Shown in pieces: positions 49,201-60,758 of a DNA stretch of 64,000 bases. Within the stretch, counting starts at the first letter, position 1. Every line of letters begins with the position of its first letter. The position numbers were made by a program, and so were the translations under genes. The notes below the pieces were generated by a model. That model searched no databases. It was given only the letters and a program-made list of their open reading frames with translations, and had not been told where the DNA came from. The stretch is from Syngnathus acus (lineage: Eukaryota > Chordata > Actinopteri > Syngnathiformes > Syngnathidae), in NCBI RefSeq assembly GCF_901709675.1, contig NC_051102.1, positions 11,109,412 to 11,173,411 of the forward strand, in the 5' to 3' direction.

Positions 49201-49866
49201 CAAATGTTGTACTGCAATGTTTTTATGTTGTTCATATGCAAACTAAATAACCCTTAGGATTTCCCTTGCATATATCAAGAGTTCACTCTTCAGCTTTTAC
49301 GCAGGAACATTCAGAGCCACAGGCTTACCGAGACATCAAATCTATGCTTTTGAGTGGACGGATTGATCACGATAGCGACGCTCTGATAGGTTCAATCGGT
49401 AGGAATGAGACATTTTTTTCATTTAAAACAAGTCCACAAAAAGCTTTACGGTTTTACTGTTTGAAGTAAAGTGAACAACATTGAAAAAATGACGCGCCCA
49501 TCGTGAGCAAATTCCAGATTTGCAAAACAAATGTCAGTCACGTTCTATTTGGCATTCAGAAACGCCTTGTTTATTTGGAATTATTATTGTCATTAGAACA
49601 TTTCTACAATCAATTTATACTGTGCTCTGACTTTCAGGCCTTATTTATTGTCCATGTGCTATTTCTTCATCAAACCTTTTGAGACAAGTGCTCTTTGTTC
49701 TTTCCCTCTGCAATCTTTACTTTGGGGTCTTATTTCCTGACTAGACATTTTCCCCCGTCTGATTAATTACAAGGTCACCATAAACAAAAAGGGCCAGTTG
49801 TTGTCTCATTGGCCGAGGCGGCATTCATACACTCGCCGTTCATTTATCAGCCCTTCCTTCTTCGCT

Positions 49867-49901
49867 CCCTCCCTCCCTCCCTCCCTCCCTCCCTCCCTCC
49901 G
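49867..49901. repeat. (CTCC)n microsatellite
   Basis: About eight pyrimidine tetranucleotide units. Similar short (CTCC) runs occur at 38937 and 53865. Confidence 0.92.
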
Positions 49902-50977
49902 CCCCGATTGCAAGGGCAATTTCAATTAACATAATGGACTTGTGGGATGATGTTTTTCTTCGCGTTCTCAATAACAGGCTAATTTGTATTCACATTTGCC
50001 GTTGGAAAGAATGGGTTCCCGCGCTCGCCTCCGCAGGACGTACTTCAGCACAAGCTCCAAATCCTAACAAGAGGCAGTGTATTCTTTTGACATTGAGGCC
50101 TCATTGATCTGTACTGGTGTGGCCTTGCGGGATCATTGTGCTCAGCTCGGCAGAATTATCACTCAAATCCCACGATTATAATTCAGTCAATATTTGTCGT
50201 CAGAGGCTCGATATAAAAGCGGATAATTGATAGCTCGTCACTGTGAGACGTCACATCAGCCAGTAGGAGCTAACCGTAATAGATGATTGAAAGGCAAACA
50301 AATGGGACATTTACAAAGTGTATTTAGGCTTGACGTGGAATTTGCAATTAGCGGATTGAAGCTATCGACATCAGCGGCGTGCATGGGTTGTTTGGCTGCT
50401 CAGAAAACGACTCTCTCGTCTTGCTTCAATATAGTCACCGAGGTACTTGGATTCTCAATGCTCTGTTCATATCTTCATTTTTTTTGTCTATTAGTTCCGG
50501 CGACACTTCCTGATATCGATGTTGATCTTTTCTCGGCTGACAGTTATTCTTCCAAGATTGCTTGTCTCTCTTTTCAGTCGAATATACGTATTTCCCGCTT
50601 TTGTTGCAAAACATGAACTGAATCTGCTCTGGTCCCAGACAATCCAGATTAGCTAGTTTGGTGATGTGTTGTTCTTTTGCATTAGTGAGAGAGAGAGACA
50701 GGTCCAGACAAGGTCTCCATCAAACTACCGCTGCATCGTTGTTGATGATAAGCGCTGTGACCTTTGACTGGAGCTCGAAGCTTTATCTGCCCCATCGACT
50801 CAATGTACATTTCTTTGCAAGTGTGAGCAATGAATGGACATGATTGGTCACTTTTATCGCCAGATAAATCTGAGCTCTTAGCCTTTGTCATTGTTTCATT
50901 AATGGCTGTCGGTGGGTCAGGTGGAAAGATTGGCCATCTTTTTTTTTTCTTTTCTTCTCAGTGAAGCTGACTTTGGC

Positions 50978-51006
50978 TTTTTGTCTGTCTGTCTGTCTGT
51001 CTGTCT
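50978..51006. repeat. (TGTC)n microsatellite
   Basis: About six to seven units ending in ttctc. Confidence 0.9.
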
Positions 51007-54000
51007 TCTCAGTGTTTTTAGATTTTGTGGCTCAACATACATGACTCAATTCTGCTCTTATTTAAAATAGACCAGTTTCTGGGAAAATTCAAGCTGTAAA
51101 TGTCCATATTTAAAGCCACTTAGTAATGCTCAGCAGCACATTTGAATCCAAGTAGATGAGTTTATTTTGGGTTTCTGACAGCTAATCATGTTTCACAGAT
51201 CCAGACTTAAACAAAGGGCAATAAAATGTGCATTATGGAATTCTTTGAGAATATCCTTTAGGAATAAAACAGGTCATCAAAGACCTACCTGTTCATACTT
51301 CTCTTAAACTACGTATGAATCATGCAACGGTGGAGTTCAATGATATCATCAGGAATTGAGATTCAGGGCGTAGGGCATACGTATATGGATCAAAATTTCA
51401 TCCAAGCCTCCTATCGTGTTCTAAGACTTTTTCTTTTATTTTTTTATGCAACCTTGACATTTTCTCATTTGTACTGCGGCTCGGTAAGAAAGTTGCAAAG
51501 AGCACGTTTGGCCAATTTCAACACAGTTGAACGTGTAAATTTGAGGTGTTCATCTTAAAGCATAAATTCAGGAAGTAATTCTGCCTGCCCTTTCCTCTTT
51601 TTTCCATCTGTCTTGTTTCTCCCTCCTCCATATATGCCATTTTCCTCCCAATCACCTTTTCATCCTTTTTTCCACGCTAGTGTGCGCTTTCTTCGCCATT
51701 TCATCCTTTACATAACACAACTTTGGTTCATCTGAAATGCATTCCCTTCAAGCTCACTTACGTCATTCCGCCGCCCGCGCTCTCCTTTCCTCACCTCATC
51801 CAAAGAAATCATTAGTGGTGATCTTTATCTCAAGGGACCGTGTAGAAAGTTGACTTTAAAACATCCCCGTCTGGCACTGTCCATCGTTATCGTATGTCTT
51901 CTAATTGTTGACCGTTTATTTACGGAACTGCTCAGAGTACCAATCATGCAGTTCTACTTTTTGTCATTTTGTTTTTTCATCCATACTTGCTACAAAATGT
52001 CGAAATGTATTCAATGAAAAAATTAAAAAATTGATTTGAAACACATTTTTTCTAATTTGGTAATAGTCTTGAGTCCAAAAAATAATGCCAGTGATTCCAA
52101 ATAGTTGTGGGTACCCTGACAGCATGAAAGAGGAAAAGCAAAAGTAGGAAGATGTGGAGCCATTTGCTCCCCAGCATGCACAAAGGTCAAATCGATAATT
52201 CTCTGTTTCTCCAGATGGCCATTAATCATTGGGTCGTACATCTGTCATCATAGGGAGCTAATGAGATATACATAGATCATTTCTTGAAGGACGACCTGGT
52301 TGAGGGGGAGAAAAAAAAAACCACACTCATTGATCTGGTGAGGGCCCACTCGACGGTGCGTTGCTTGACTGGAGTTTGCGCTTTGGTCATATGATTCATA
52401 GCAAATATATAAAAACAATAAGACAAAAAAAACCCCGCCAAAATACCTTCTATAAATTCTTTTCACCCCGTATCAAGATTTTGATTGAAAGCGTGACATG
52501 TGGCTTACTCCAATGTAATGGAACCAAACTCCCTTGGTGTACACAAGGCCAGTAAAGGAGAAAGGTTCCATACAGGTGTGAATATTCTCATTCATCCAGG
52601 TCTTTGTATTCTCAGAGCATTGAATGGATGCATCACAAAAGGTTGCTGTGTTGATATTGCAGTTAGCTCTAACAATGGTCACCTCTAGGGCTGTGTTTGT
52701 TTGAGGGGGGGGTTGATTGTATTTCATGAATGGACATTATAGATGGCCTCTCTTCGCTTCATTCACAGCATCTGCCTTCTCTGTCCAGAAATGATACTTT
52801 TTATACTCCGATTTTCATGGACGCCCTTTGTCTCGCCTTAGTTTGTTTACGGATGAGCTTTTTCTTTTCTTTTTCACTCTGGGCCGAGCAACAATGTCCT
52901 TCGAAATGGCTTTACGTGACCCTTTAAGATGCCAAAACAATGTGTCTAAAACTTTCTCCAAATATTGCTATGACTCAACTTTAAAACATTGTGCTTATCA
53001 ATCATGCTGTCAATCAATCAATCAATCAACAAAGCGGATTGATGAAAATGGTGTTTAACGATGACAAAAAGGTCGTTCGTCAAGCTGTCGTGAATACAAA
53101 TATGACTTGCGGGCTAGTGTTGACTTGCTCCTCAATGATGGGAGCACAAAAGTCTATATAAACTGACACGGAGTAGAAGTGACAAATTGCCTGCAAATAT
53201 GAACGGCATTAAATACCATCACAACTGTCACAGAAAGCTCAGTGATTGATGTATGCATCTGCAAAAAATATTCAAATAATGTCGACGTTTTCGTAAACAA
53301 GCGTGGCTTGAATTGTAAGAGTAAATAGCCACTTGCTGTCATTTGTTTTGACGTTAGATATTAAATGGCCCGGATATTTTTGTTGGTACTAAAAGTTGAC
53401 ATGATATCAACTGGGCGTGGCTAATAAAGGAATTGTTTCAGCGGTGTCGCGAGTAGACGCATTTAATCCGTACGTCTTTTCAGAAACTCCGCCCTCTTTA
53501 GCTGAGTGTCACACGTAAACGCAATGCAGACAAAAAATGTCATCCCAATGTTCCAGAATCATTAGCATGACGCCGCTCTTCCTTGTTTTATTTAGCCCAT
53601 TTACATTCAGTACCACATGTCATTTTGGACGTCGACATGTTTGAAAAATGACTGAAGCCATTTGCAAAAAGCCTTCGTGATATTCCAACCTCACCGCCAC
53701 CCTCCCTCTGTTCTTTTGCTCTCTTTGTTGTCATTGCTTCGTCTGCTGTTTTTTGGGCGAATCAAACTAATTATATGAGACATAAGAGCTTCTCCTTTGT
53801 GCGCCACACGAACCAAATGGTTTGAAGTCGGGCTTCTGTGAAGTTAGTGTTTAAGCAGGGCCCAACCTCCCTCCCTCCCTCCCTCCCAATGCTCCATTAA
53901 GGGCATATCAGTTCTGACACGTTTTACTCGTGATCCCAAAAATAGGCAAAACGAGATGTATTGATTTATTTTCCAGAGGAATGCCAAATTATATCATTAA

Positions 54001-54795
54001 AAAACATCAAATAATACAAATAAAATGAAAAGTCAATGATATAAAAGAAATTTAAAAGAAAAAGAACATTTCATCCAAATGAGTTTTGATAGCTATTTAA
54101 TGAAATAGTCCACTGTTATGCAATTTTATCCATTTTTTTATATCTAATAATGCTCATTTGTACGACGACATTTCAAAAATCAAATGACATCTTTTTCAGT
54201 GGCAACATTTTCTGCGGTGACTAAAAGGAAGCTCATAGAAATATGAATCTAGTATTTTAGTTGTAGGGTACAAACCGCTTCTGAAAGCAGGCCTTCGGAT
54301 GTTCACAAAGAGCTTGGAAAAGAACAACGGAGTCTTTTTGGAGGCTACAAACACTAATGGATACAGACATCTATTTATAGTGGAAAGAACAAAAGATGGT
54401 GAATAGAGCAGAGCACCGGACAAAAAGGAACGCCAGAGAGAGAGGGAGGGAGGAAGGCCACCGGCAGTGTTTGTGTCCAGCTTTCCCGCAGCTATGAATC
54501 CGATGAAAGCCACGTTTGTTGTTAGGACGTGCACACCCCAGGGAGGTCTTATTTATGTAGTTGATGTTGAAATGTCCCGTGTTGGCCTCTAGTTTGCCAT
54601 ACCACTTTTCCCATTGGAAGATATTGACTTGACCAAAGTTGAAGCAACACACCAAATTGAAAACGAATCATGATGCACAAAGTCAACTTTGAACTCAATG
54701 AGCCTCATCATTTTCCTGACGTTTTTGTTATCACCCATTCTGTTCCATTTCGGAGGAGCGATGCTAAGCATGTTTTTGAAATTCATCTTTCCCAG

Positions 54796-54934
54796 CTCTC
54801 TGGGCAATGTCATGAAGCCAACGCACGATTTATACCTTTTTCTTTGGACATATCCGAGAATTCTGCTCCGTTTGACGAAATCCCCGAAGGTACTAATTCA
54901 TATTCGCTCGATGATTGGGCCATCAATACTGAGG
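54796..54934 (+). other. Candidate unassigned exon
   Basis: The acceptor-like ttcatctttcccag (ending 54795) and a consensus donor gtaagt (54935) enclose 139 bp. It is open in a frame reading FSLDISENSAPFDEIPEG and SLDDWAINTE, acidic in character. No family is recognised, and a second frame is also open, so coding status is uncertain. Confidence 0.2.
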
Positions 54935-57136
54935 GTAAGTGAAGGTCGCTGCGACAGCTTTATGGTTTAGTGACTTTTACCCGCCTTAGTGTCACTGCTT
55001 CACAATGCAGCGCAATGCTCTTTTTTTTTTTTGCCCAGCTTTGCAGATTGTGTTCCGTTGGGAGCAAGGGACAGCTCACTTGCTAGCAAATACAATCAAG
55101 ATGGAGTCAATACTTTCATTATCTGGACCTGATAACATGATAAAGCACAGCTACGGCAAGCAAGCAAGTCATCATATTGTTATTGTAACAATCCTAATGT
55201 AATGCCTATCCGCTTTTCCATGTTTACTTCAAGTGAGACAAATCAGATATGGCTGGCTGTGTTTACTAGGAGTGAGGGGAAATAAAGCTTTAAAATCAAT
55301 TTTTATACCTGGTAAGCCTTGATGAATTCATTCACTGCACTGCCAGATGAATAAAGCAGAGTTCCTCCAGCAGTTTCGAAAATACTAAATTTCAAACATT
55401 CACTCAAATATGCAACGACCAATCAAAGCATCTGGAAAGTATTGATGCAACGTTAACGCACGAGTACCATGATAGGATGAAAGTGTCATTTAACAATAGC
55501 AGTAGGATGATGCTAAGCTAACATGACTGGTTAAGGCTTGCACAAAGCAATGACGAGTCAGTGTTTATTTGCAAGGCTCCTTATCATGTTTCACCTGCTC
55601 AACAAATGACAATTTTATTGATTGATTTATCTCTCTATCTATTTCTGTGCCTAGTCCTCAAGTGCAGCCAGTAGCATGGAAATGCATTGGCCTTAAGACA
55701 CAGGGGAGTCGTATGTATCTGCTGTCGAGAACAATTTGCATAAAAAGCACCATCGCTTTCCAACACGTTCACATCTACAAGGCATTTTGGCAAAACATCC
55801 TCTCGCTGGTTCATGACCTGCAAAACAAAACCGTAAATGTGTGCTCTTTGCAATGTGAGGTAATAGATGAATATTTCATAACATTTCTCACCTGTGTTTG
55901 ATATTAATGAACTCTCTGCATAAGCCTACGCCGCTCGCTTGCTAAAATGACATATCTGCCTGCCCACCTGTTATGAATATTTCAAAAATACATGGCTAAA
56001 GACGGCACATTTTCGTTTTAGCATGCTTCTATTTATTTCCACGTGCTCCTCTTGTGGCGCGCCGCTGTCCGTGGTGCTGAACTAGACACGCGCAGACTGG
56101 CTCACGTTCCAACAAGAAGATGGAAAAAAACAGGACATGGTTTTTCTTTTTTTTTTTTTCTTTTGGTTGTTCATCTTCCAAAAAGATATCCCAAGAGCCG
56201 GATTAGTGTTTTATAAATGTACAAATTGTGAGGTTCTCATGTTAACCACTAATGCGCTGTGCTCTGCACATTAAATTCTGTCAATCAGCAATAACGCTGA
56301 AAGTCAGTAGTTGTTTACCAACGTAAATCACGTCTGGGTCAGTCACATTTCAATGCCGGCAGACTCGATGATATAAAGGCAATTAGCAAAAAATGTCAAA
56401 TATGCACATTTGCATATGTTTGAATTAAAAAATGATTGGCTGCTGAAAGCTCATTTGGAATTCTCCTTATTTCCATTTTTCTGCTGTTTATTTATTCCAG
56501 CCATTCTTTCTTCATTTGCATCACTCGATATGTTTTCTTCAGGTTGGCTACTTTAGCACAATCATTCCTGCATAGTCGCGGTTCACTATTCATAAATGAT
56601 TATGACTTTTTTGTGAGACCGATGTCTAGCTGTATGTAGGTATTACGTCTTGGGAGGCATCAAGGTTTTTTTTTTTTTTTGCAGCAGCAGCAGCAGATCT
56701 TCTTCATATTTCCATTTTTAAATGAGCGCTTTCTCTCGTTCTTTCACTCTATTAATGGAAAGACTGTGCATGGTAACAATTTGAGTCTGAGGAGCGCAGA
56801 ACAGAAGAGTGGAAGTGGTGCAAGGCCATCATCATGAAAGCAGGGCTCTGTTTGGCGGCTGGCTGTATATCGTCTCCCTTTAAACACGCCCAGGTGGGAG
56901 CCATAAAGGCTGTTTATGAGGCTGACAAGTTGACACTGCAGCCTTGTCATGCTCTGATAATAAGGCCCGGGCCTGGCGATAGCCTTGTTTCAGCTGGTCG
57001 GGAGACAGAGAAGAAAAGACTGTGGAACTTCTATAAAGCTTTTTATTGAGGCTTTGAATGCGACGCCTCAGTGCAGTCATTACTATACTATAGCAATGGA
57101 TGGCGGAGCGTTAGTTGGGGCCAGCAGCAGCAGATG

Positions 57137-57164
57137 ATCAAGCCAAGCCGCAGCAGATCAAGCC

Positions 57165-57198
<34 letters not shown>

Positions 57199-57208
57199 TT
57201 GGCTTGAT
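57137..57208. repeat. (CAG)10 run enclosed by 12-bp inverted repeats
   Basis: The arm atcaagccaagc occurs at 57137-57148 and again at 57157-57168. Its exact reverse complement lies at 57197-57208. The CAG run (57168-57198) is the entire loop between the inner arms, so the whole unit can fold into one hairpin. Confidence 0.95.
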
Positions 57209-59754
57209 TTGCCCGCAGCACCACATGATTTTTGAACTCGTGGCACTAAACCTGAACATTGAAAGGCTCTTTAATTCGTATCGTTTGGAAACTTTGGAAG
57301 AAACAAAGTTGCACAAGCAAGCACACTTCACCTCCAAACGTTGAGGTGACGTACTAGTGTGAAGTGTTAACTGCTAATTCGCTCGCCACCTGGATTATTT
57401 TCTTTTTCGCGGTGCCAGTATTTCTCGTGAAAAAAATGTGAGGAACTGAAATTGAAGAAAGTGTCAAATGGTTGTAACAAATGGCTTAGAAAAGCACTTT
57501 TCCTTTGTGTGTGATTTTCTCGCTGGTTTTTGTTCTTCTGCCACAAAATAGCGTTGCAAGTACACGTATTAGAATCACATACATCTTGCCCCGTTGTATT
57601 TCTCATTCCGTCTCCATCGTCATTGTACTTTAACGAGCGACTCGAGAGTCGGTGTGAGCCGGCCGGCGACAGATGCCAGCAATAAATGAACCAATCAATG
57701 GCACCAAAGACAAAGTCCCCAAACTACTATATTGTAGGAAAATGCTGTGACTGAGCCTCATTGATCCGGCTGAACAAACTGTTAATTTCTCCTTTTTCCA
57801 GTGTGAACGCCAAGGTCATGGTTTGACAGCGCCTGAATTTACAAGTATTCTATTGGACAAGTTCCTTTTTTCTTTTTATGTTGTCCTTTTACATTCATAT
57901 TCTGCAGAATCATTCCACTTGGATCCGTGACCTCCATAATTGTCACTTCACTCAGAAGATCAAATAAAAGGTAGATAGCTACAACTATAGGATGAGTGGA
58001 TGAGCCGGTGGCTCACTTTTTTGGCAAGTCATCATAAAGCATGCCTCCATTTGTCAAAGGGTCAGTTCCTTTTGTGTCACAAGGTTTTCCAGCGCCAGTA
58101 TTTTGTCAGGGACAAGTGGACGGAAGGCAAGGAAGCACTACAAAAGAAGCTGTTTTAATTAAATCTGGCAGATTTACTCGCCTGGCTGGCTTTAAAGCAT
58201 CCATGGCTCAAGGCGACAAGGGCCAAAAGTGGCGGCCGGCTGTAAAAATGACTCATGGAAGACCGGGGTGGAAAAGAGCCCCGCCCCGGAGGGTCGGAAT
58301 TACGGCGGCCCGTCGGTCGGTCGGTCCGAGGCTCCTCTGTAACGAAGACGAATGGATGTGAGGTTTGTCGCCTGCTAGAAGGTCAGGCAGCTGCACACCG
58401 GTGCTGTCAACACCTGTCGTGTCCTCTGGGAGGGTTAGCTGGATGAAAAAAAAACATCTCAGCGCTGGTATCAGGCAAACAGCATGCGTTTTTAGAAATA
58501 TCAGTGGCAACATGGCAAAAAAAACCTTTCCATCATAGATCATCAGGTGTGCTGCAGGAAATGATCACATTAAAAGCCCAGGCCATTATATACAGACGTA
58601 TACTGGAAAGGCGTGTGTGCGAGGAAACAAGCAAAATAATTGCAAATTGAGGTCAGTGGAGGTTGCCATCGTTTCATTTAGTGGCCAACTAAATGTTACT
58701 ATTATTGTTTTCTCATTTGTTGGCGCTTGTGGACTGCCGATTGTTTCCAGTGTTCCATCATCAGTGTCATATCGGATATGTAAACGCCAAATATTGCATA
58801 TTCAATTGGAAAATCCAGACAAAACAATTGGGAATGAGACTCTCAATACAAGTAAAATACTTGCGCATCCCATTCCAAACATTTTTTTTTTTGTAACTAA
58901 TAGCAGTAGTAAAGAAAATAATGAAGTCAATAAGCACTTGTGTAAAGTGCAAAGTCCTATTTATGGATGAATTAAATGTAGTTAATTCTCTCTCTCGCTA
59001 TAACCCTCACCTCACACCAAAATGAATGTACGAAGCACGTTATAAATAATTAGCCAATGAATTAACCGTTGAATATTCTGTCAATAGCGTGTCGTTAATT
59101 CTTGATGAATTGTGTCTTGAAGCAGTTGAGGCAGAACAAAGTGCACTAGATGTGCGACTTCCAATAATATATCGCTTACACTTGATTTGCTCCACCAATG
59201 ATTCAAAACAGCTTGTGGAAAAATGCCATCATATCTGCCATCCAAAGTTGATATAAAACTATTCATTGGGAAAACCTCCTCTAATAAATGATGAGATATA
59301 GTTCAATAAACATCCTTGTTAATTATGATAATAATATTTATAATCTTAATATTTCTAAGCAGTCAAACATCACATTGAAGAAAATGTCAAATGAAAACAT
59401 TTATTTTCGTTTTTCAGGCAATTAACCTTGCACTGTTTATTTCTTTTTTCTCTCTATGGTGTGTGGAACATCTTTACTACCTTTCCTCAGAAATTCTGTG
59501 AAAAAAGAAAAATGTGCGTGTGCTTTCGTATTCCTCGCTTTTTATCTGTTATGAGATTTTTGCATTTGATTGAGTATAATGCTTTAATGTGCTTACAAGC
59601 TGTGTCGAGAAGATAAACATTAGGAAAAAAGCACACGGGATATGTTTTTTTCTAGATGACATGCTTGAATTTGTTTTCCTTTTTTGGGCTAAGACTCATC
59701 CCAAAACTAATCCTAACACCTTTGATGTTGTGCTCTCTTTTTTTCTGTCGACAG

Positions 59755-59807
59755 GCCAAACTTGCCGAAGCCAATACCGCAAAAGCTTGTCTGTGAGTCT
59801 GCTAAAG
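59755..59807 (+). other. Candidate unassigned short exon
   Basis: A strong pyrimidine tract and acceptor (ctttttttctgtcgacag, ending 59754) and a consensus donor gtgagt (59808) bracket 53 bp. A second possible donor, also gtgagt, lies at 59793. An open frame reads QTCRSQYRKSLSVSLLK. It could be an exon of the gene suspected from the 34.3-34.9 kb block, or chance. Confidence 0.2.
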
Positions 59808-60734
59808 GTGAGTTTCAATTTCAGATAAACATCCCTTTATGACCGGAAAAGCTTTCATTTGAAGTGGATTTTTTTGCCCACATTAATTCAGACTGCAAAC
59901 CAGAGCTGATATAACTTGTGGCAATAGCTTGCAGCAGCTTGAACCTTTAGCTGCTGGTAGTTGCAATGCTTTCTTTTTTTATGCCTACTCCTTGAGATAG
60001 TGTTACATCTGAGGTTTAAAAAAAAAAAAAAAAAAAAAAAGTCCAAGGCCCCCGAGGCCTCAAAGTAAGATAAGGCTTGGTACTTTTTGGGAAAGGTCAC
60101 TTTCAGTCACTTGGCAATCTTTACAGCACTTTGGCATTTCATATGAAAGAGAAGCAAAGTGTGTGTGCCCGCTTGTGGAAGTGAGACTTTAAGTCATTCA
60201 TTTTTCCACATTTCTTCCCGTTGCCCATAGAGAACATAGACTGAATATTTATCATGATTTTGTATTTTTGGAATTTTCTTACATATATATTGCAATCCGC
60301 ACAGTTATACGACAAAGTAGTTCTACTTCTCCAATTTCCCTTTCCGTCTTTATAATGTTGCAGGGATGCGGTGAATTTAATTTAAGGATAAGGTTTGACA
60401 TTCTTTTCGTCCCCGCCAGTTTCATCTGGTGGTTAGCGGCAGACATTGCCCAAGGCAAACAAGTTGCCTGCTCGCAGTTGTCAAGAATTAGCAAACTAAG
60501 AACAAAGCAAAGATTGCCCTGTGATCACTTTGCCTTGCAGCATCTTTTGCCAGTTTTTTTTTTTTTTCTCTAAACAAAGGTTGAAGATACTGAAGACAGC
60601 TATTTTAGGATGTGAGTTACTCCAATCTCCCGGTGTGGGACTAATAAAGGAATGTCAAATCAAATGAAAGATTTTGATATGTGACCTTCTTATTTTCAGT
60701 GTGGCTTATAGTTTTTCAATGTTCTTCTTTGCTT

Positions 60735-60758
60735 GCTGCTGCTGCTGCTGCTGCTGCT
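60735..60758. repeat. (CTG)n microsatellite
   Basis: About eight CTG units. A shorter run lies at 60954-60971. Confidence 0.93.

Noticed and set aside
57121-57208. Polyglutamine-coding exon
   Set aside because: The CAG run is short, flanked by inverted repeats rather than splice signals, and no frame extends into recognisable protein.
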